In this document: positions 6,487-9,712 of the stretch, in pieces
How the letters are laid out: every line of letters starts with the position of its first letter
Numbering within the stretch: the stretch's first letter is position 1
Translations under genes and position numbers: made by a program
NCBI GenBank assembly: GCA_910577365.1
Contig: CAJTMU010000086.1
Location: forward strand, 1 to 9,712
Length of the DNA: 9,712 nt
DNA from: an uncultured Oscillospiraceae bacterium
GTDB taxonomy: Bacteria > Bacillota > Clostridia > Oscillospirales > Ruminococcaceae
Direction: 5' to 3'
Notes under the pieces: model-generated
Databases searched by the model: none
The model's input: only the letters and a program-made list of their open reading frames with translations
Told to the model about the DNA's origin: nothing

Positions 6487-6502
6487 CCAATATTGGTATT
6501 AT
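6487..6502. promoter_or_regulatory. Operator-like palindrome next to the operon -35
   Basis: CCAATATTGG (6487-6496) is a 10-bp palindrome three bases upstream of the operon -35. It continues as GGTATTAT (6495-6502). On the minus strand it reads ATAATACCAATATT, sharing ATACCAAT with the repeats at 596-650. Its position is where an AraC-type protein touching RNA polymerase would bind, so it is a candidate site for the divergent regulator. Confidence 0.4.
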
Positions 6503-6534
6503 CCACCTTTTAATCATAATATGCACTTTTTGAG

Positions 6535-6563
6535 TTGACAATCTCGAAGAAACAAGCTATAAT
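6535..6563 (+). promoter_or_regulatory. Perfect consensus promoter of the regulator
   Basis: TTGACA (6535-6540), 17 bases, then TATAAT (6558-6563). It faces away from the GH43 operon promoter, with 51 bases between the two -35 boxes. Transcription would start near 6570, about 77 bases before the regulator ATG. Confidence 0.75.
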
Positions 6564-6579
6564 ATTCTAAAGGACTGTT

Positions 6580-6616
6580 GATTAAAGATTGGCATAAGCG
6601 CTAATCTTTGTTGATC
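6580..6616. promoter_or_regulatory. Operator-like inverted repeat downstream of the regulator promoter
   Basis: GATTAAAGATTGGCAT (6580-6595) matches 15 of 16 bases of the repeat arm near 596-611. It is followed by an inverted partner AATCTTT (6603-6609) and GATC (6613-6616). AAAGATT/AATCTTT form a 7-bp stem with a 12-base loop. Lying about 10 bases after the transcription start, it suits autoregulation by a bound protein blocking RNA polymerase; as RNA it would be a hairpin just before the RBS. Confidence 0.45.
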
Positions 6617-6646
6617 ATCCATATACATGGAAGGATATAGAATAAT

Positions 6647-8806
6647 ATGCCCAAAAAAAGGATTGCTGTGATAACCGCAAGAGCCGACGACCGTACTCAA
6701 AAAGATATTATCTGCGGTATAGCCGAAGCCGCCTTGGCCGTAAATACGGACGTAGCGGTATTTTCAAATATTTACAATCATTGGATAAAAGACAAACTTC
6801 TTAACTTTGAAAATATAATATACGATTTTTTTGTTCCCGATGAATTCGACGGAGTTATTGTAACTGCGGAAGCGTTTATGGATCTCTCACTGATATCCTT
6901 GGTATTTCAAAGAATACGGGAATCAAAAATCCCCTCCGTCATAATCGGAGGGGAGGCGGACGGTTTTAAAAGCCTGTATTTTGATGACGAAAGTGATATG
7001 GAACGGCTATGCGAGCATCTTATAACAGTTCACAACATTACGGATATAGACATTCTGACAGGACCGGAAAACGAGATTTCATCTCATCGCAGAGTATCCG
7101 GCTGCAAAAAGGCCTTTGAAGAGCACGGTATACCCTTTGACGAAAATAAGGTTTTTTTCGGTACATATTGGTACGATTCCGGCGAAAATCTGGCAAAAAG
7201 CTATATCAGAGGCGAGCTGCCTATGCCCGAAGCGGTAGTGTGCGCAAACGATTGTATGGCATATAGTCTGTGCGATGTTCTTTCATCTGCCGGAGTGCTT
7301 ATACCCGATCAAATTACTGTCACGGGATATGACTGTATCGGAGAGAGAATGTACCATTACCCGATTCTTACCACATATCGCAGCGGGAGACATAATGTCG
7401 GAGTGAGAGCGGTAAACATTCTGCTTTCATCAAACTGTAAGCTTGACGAAAGCGACCGATTCATATCGGGAAACACCTGCGCATGCGGTACAAATTCTTT
7501 GCGGTTTTGTGAAGAAATGCGCATTGAACGCATAGTACATCCCGATACATATGGGAGCAGTGTGGCGCAATTTTGTGCTGCGGATTTTTCCGGCGACCTA
7601 ACTTTATGTCAAACCATTTCCGAATATATAAAGGTACTTGGAGATTATTTTTACATGCTTCACGGTGCGAAAAATCTTTTACTTTGTCTGGACAGGGAAT
7701 GGAATGGAGCAAAATACGGGGGATACGATTTTATATGCAGCTCAATAGATGAAACGAAAGATTTGCCTGTACCTTTAATTATTTCCAAAAACAGATTGCT
7801 TTTGGAAATAATGGAAAAATATGAAAATCCCATGATATTTTATTTCAGTCCGCTGTATTTTCAAACAAGACTTTACGGTTTAACCGCTTTGATATACGAT
7901 AGGCCAGATGGATACGATCTTAGCTTTCGCGATTGGAATAAAGCGGTTTCCGTAGCGCTGGAGTTTTTGAGAATGAAAAACGATATTCATTATCTTACTC
8001 AATGCCGCCGAACATCTCTGCTGTATGACGCGCTGACCGGATTTTACAATATGAGTGAATTTCGCCGCCGCGCCGGGGAAGCGATAAACGAAGCAAGCAG
8101 AATGCTTGCCGTAAAGATGAGCTTTTCATCAGACGGTGAATATATTTACGGCGACAATTACAAAAGCGACATTGTCGCCGCAGCGGCACGGGCGGTCAGA
8201 CAGGCGTGCACAGAACGTGAAATATACTGCCGTACGGATAATGACATTATCATCGTATTATGCAATGAAAAAAACAACGTAGTTTTTGAGAAAGCCAAAG
8301 TGATCTTGCATCACGACATATGCGGAAAGTTCGGCGAAAATCAGGTAATTATGTCATTTGCGGAATGCGCAGGCTGCTCCTCGGAGGAAATAGACGCTGT
8401 TTGCCGTTCGGCAGAGTATACCGCCACCGAGGCTTTAAAACAGCTGCGTCAAAGAGAAACGCTTACACAATATAAAAGCTTGCTTGAGTTGCGCGGCAGT
8501 ATTATATCAGACCCTCGACACGCTCCCAGCATTGACGCGGCAAGCCGCAGACTATGTGTAAGCGAGGGGTATTTTGGATTGATATACAAAAAATGCTTTG
8601 GCGTCAGCTATGTTCAGGACTGCATAAATGAAAAAATCATGCTTGCCCGTTATTTGCTTTGCACAACTGTTATGAGCGTTTATATGGCGGCATTGCAGTG
8701 CGGTTATACCGACGAAAAATATTTTGCCCGCCAGTTTCGTCAGAATGTAGGATACTCGCCGCTACAGTATAGGAAATGGTTGAGTCAGATTGTTGGTGAA
8801 ATTTAA
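6647..8806 (+). CDS. LacI-type sensor / degenerate GGDEF / AraC-HTH transcriptional regulator
   Basis: A 719-residue cytoplasmic regulator; GGAAGGA (6629-6635) supports the start. Residues about 4-270 are a LacI/periplasmic-binding-protein sugar-sensing fold without an N-terminal helix-turn-helix (for example AVVCANDCMAYSLCDVLSSA, VTGYDCIGERMYHYP). A CACG motif (278-281) leads into a GAF-like region (about 285-450). Residues about 455-600 look like a GGDEF domain: D461-ALTGFYN matches the DxLTGxxN entry motif and R529-T precedes DNDII where GGDEF is expected, so cyclase activity is unlikely. Residues about 615-715 are an AraC/XylS double HTH ending CGYTDEKYFARQFRQNVGYSP. It is divergent from the GH43 operon and is its likely controller, responding to a sugar such as xylose or arabinose. 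Close alternatives are XylR-like regulators, which lack the middle domains. Confidence 0.88.
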   Translation: MPKKRIAVITARADDRTQKDIICGIAEAALAVNTDVAVFSNIYNHWIKDKLLNFENIIYDFFVPDEFDGVIVTAEAFMDLSLISLVFQRIRESKIPSVIIGGEADGFKSLYFDDESDMERLCEHLITVHNITDIDILTGPENEISSHRRVSGCKKAFEEHGIPFDENKVFFGTYWYDSGENLAKSYIRGELPMPEAVVCANDCMAYSLCDVLSSAGVLIPDQITVTGYDCIGERMYHYPILTTYRSGRHNVGVRAVNILLSSNCKLDESDRFISGNTCACGTNSLRFCEEMRIERIVHPDTYGSSVAQFCAADFSGDLTLCQTISEYIKVLGDYFYMLHGAKNLLLCLDREWNGAKYGGYDFICSSIDETKDLPVPLIISKNRLLLEIMEKYENPMIFYFSPLYFQTRLYGLTALIYDRPDGYDLSFRDWNKAVSVALEFLRMKNDIHYLTQCRRTSLLYDALTGFYNMSEFRRRAGEAINEASRMLAVKMSFSSDGEYIYGDNYKSDIVAAAARAVRQACTEREIYCRTDNDIIIVLCNEKNNVVFEKAKVILHHDICGKFGENQVIMSFAECAGCSSEEIDAVCRSAEYTATEALKQLRQRETLTQYKSLLELRGSIISDPRHAPSIDAASRRLCVSEGYFGLIYKKCFGVSYVQDCINEKIMLARYLLCTTVMSVYMAALQCGYTDEKYFARQFRQNVGYSPLQYRKWLSQIVGEI

Positions 8807-8836
8807 GGGGAGAAGTGGTGAGTATACTGGTTGAAA

Positions 8837-8880
8837 TATACATTTAACGAAATGGCTGATACTGTTTTAATAAATGTATA
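8837..8880. repeat. AT-rich 10-bp inverted repeat after the regulator
   Basis: TATACATTTA (8837-8846) and TAAATGTATA (8871-8880) are perfectly complementary across a 24-base loop, about 30 bases after the regulator stop codon. It may contribute to 3'-end formation, but it is A/T-only apart from one pair and has no T-tract, so the call is weak. Confidence 0.3.
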
Positions 8881-9021
8881 GATAAATTTTGCTGTTGATG
8901 AAAAATTAGTATATCCAAGCGGTATGTCCACTGACAAAGCATTCAAACAGCACCAAGTGTTTGTAATTATGTTTCAAAAATTGCGTCGCATAAAACAAAG
9001 AATATGCACGAAAAAGTTACG

Positions 9022-9059
9022 GTGGTGAATCGGAGTTGTCAACAGCTCCGATTCACCAC
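9022..9059 (-). terminator. 14-bp hairpin, probable terminator of the decayed DUF6076 gene
   Basis: GTGGTGAATCGGAG (9022-9035) pairs perfectly with CTCCGATTCACCAC (9046-9059) with a 10-base loop. Read on the minus strand it lies 8 bases after the original stop codon of the DUF6076 remnant (9067-9069) and is followed shortly by TTTTT (9016-9012). On the plus strand it could also stop read-through from the regulator, but no T-tract follows there. Confidence 0.5.
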
Positions 9060-9066
9060 ATCGTTG

Positions 9067-9666
9067 TCACTTCCGAATATCCGCATAATATTTATTAAAT
9101 TCGATCTCCCCTGCTGATGCCTTATCCCGAATTTCCGAAGCAAATCTTTACCACTCCTCAAATCCGGAAACCGTCATCTTCTTTTTCATGTACCTCGCAT
9201 AATGTGCCTTGTATGCACGATTGTAGGTCTGCCCATACAAGGTCATTTTTGCATTTGTCATCGTAACGCTGCTTGGAACCAACATCACGGCAGGTCTTAT
9301 CGGACTCATTTTTAAGCGAATTGTTGCAATATGTGTAGTACCACTTGCCGCTAATCAGAAAGAATTTGCCGCAATTATGGCATCGATTTGATACAAAATT
9401 CTGCTTTATTCCAATGAAAAAATCATAGTACAAAAATGAACCCAAATTGTTAAACCCAATATCCTCACATATAATCAAATCATCGTTTTCTCCCTTCAAT
9501 GCTTTATAGCCAAATGATTCCATTTTGCGCTTTATTTTTTTGATTTAGCCTTGTTAAAATCTTCAAAATATTGAGCAGCTTCACTCCCTGTAGGAAAGGT
9601 TTCCTTCTGATGAAAATACTTTGTCAAAAACGGTTTGATGTTGTATAATAAAACTTGACACGATTT
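9067..9666 (-). pseudogene. Decayed DUF6076-type zinc-finger protein gene
   Basis: Pieces of one protein lie in different frames. Codons 9666-9535 give FHQKETFPTGSEAAQYFEDF and then a stop. The longest open stretch (9523-9158) holds FNNLGSFLYYDFFIG and the cysteine motif CHNCGKFFLISG...YCNN...TCRDVGSKQRYDDK, which I recognise from the DUF6076 family of Clostridia. Near 9230 the frame shifts; the family-like continuation TYNRAYKAHYARYMKKKM then FEEW is read in another frame, meets a TAA at 9148-9150, and goes on as RFASEIRDKASAGEIEFNKY to TGA at 9067-9069. At least two frameshifts plus one nonsense codon mark it as dead. The N-terminus is missing: an in-frame TGA (9667-9669) and a strong plus-strand promoter lie at its upstream end. 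The function of the family is unknown. The short ORF 9158-9523 alone could be annotated as a hypothetical protein. Confidence 0.7.
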
Positions 9667-9683
9667 TCACAAAGAAGTATAAT
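9655..9683 (+). promoter_or_regulatory. Perfect consensus promoter at the right edge
   Basis: TTGACA (9655-9660), a 17-base spacer, then TATAAT (9678-9683). It drives a plus-strand gene that begins at the window edge. It overlaps the broken upstream end of the DUF6076 remnant, which suggests that the next gene, perhaps on an inserted element, arrived later. Confidence 0.7.
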
Positions 9684-9691
9684 GCAAGTAA

Positions 9692-9712
9692 AAGGACGGT
9701 GTCAAAAAATGA
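9692..9712 (+). CDS. Start of an unidentified plus-strand gene (only the start codon visible)
   Basis: AAGGA (9692-9696) is followed 12 bases later by ATG at 9709-9711, one base before the end of the window. Together with the consensus promoter just upstream it marks the start of a gene whose product cannot be seen. An IS transposase is one possibility given the neighbouring gene decay, but nothing here proves it. Confidence 0.4.
   Translation, partial: KDGVKK

Noticed and set aside
6212..6646. A riboswitch in the operon or regulator leader
   Set aside because: No known conserved riboswitch core was recognised; the structure present is accounted for by the inserted repeat and the operator-like repeat.
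7461..8189. Minus-strand open frames opposite the regulator gene
   Set aside because: They are antisense to well-defined sensor and GGDEF-like domains and lack RBS or domain features.
8890..9031. Short plus-strand open stretch (from about 8890, containing MSTDKAFKQH)
   Set aside because: No RBS, no recognisable family, about 50 codons and overlapping the start of a hairpin; chance is likely, though a gene remnant cannot be ruled out.

Overview
The window looks like a low-to-mid GC Gram-positive gut or rumen anaerobe of the class Clostridia (Oscillospiraceae/Ruminococcus-like). The reasons are the three secreted proteins with lipoprotein signals, AGGAGG-type ribosome binding sites, consensus sigma-A promoters, a DUF6076-type zinc-finger protein remnant and MITE-like repeats. 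This placement is by general resemblance, not by a database match. The genes form a small xylan/arabinoxylan-side-chain utilisation locus with its own sensor-regulator.

Layout. Positions 1-92 (minus) hold the first 30 codons of a DUF5060-type glycosidase without a signal peptide; its own promoter and RBS are visible. Positions 93-649 contain no gene but are dense in structure: a terminator-like hairpin, a roughly 166-bp MITE-like element flanked by TA, two tandem perfect 19- and 20-bp inverted repeats, a weaker hairpin, and a 16-bp inverted repeat abutting the next gene. Minus-strand genes then follow from right to left: a lipoprotein GH43 with a CBM6-like module (4070-6211), a second lipoprotein GH43 of the beta-xylosidase/arabinofuranosidase type (2280-4043), and a sugar-binding ABC lipoprotein (650-2173, probably starting at 2205 but out of frame by one base). 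The operon promoter is at 6455-6483. A 179-bp MITE-like insertion lies in the transcribed leader between promoter and first gene.

Divergent to this operon is a 719-residue regulator (6647-8806) with a LacI-type sugar-sensing domain, a middle GAF-like region, a degenerate GGDEF domain (DNDII in place of GGDEF) and a C-terminal AraC helix-turn-helix. It has a perfect TTGACA-N17-TATAAT promoter. A motif of the form GATYAAAGATTGGYAT, or its ATACCAAT core, occurs upstream of the operon -35, just downstream of the regulator promoter, and twice in the inverted repeat behind the binding-protein gene. It is a candidate operator for the regulator.

The right end (8807-9712) holds hairpins, a decayed DUF6076 gene with frameshifts and a stop codon, and another perfect consensus promoter and RBS that start a plus-strand gene at the very edge.

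Working model (inference): the two anchored GH43 enzymes trim xylose/arabinose side chains outside the cell, the lipoprotein captures the products, the signal-less DUF5060 enzyme would act inside, and the regulator senses a released sugar. No transporter permease is in the window. The most unusual items are the three-part regulator with a dead GGDEF domain, the shared operator motif, the zinc-ribbon insertion and one-base frameshift in the binding protein, and the MITE in the operon leader.
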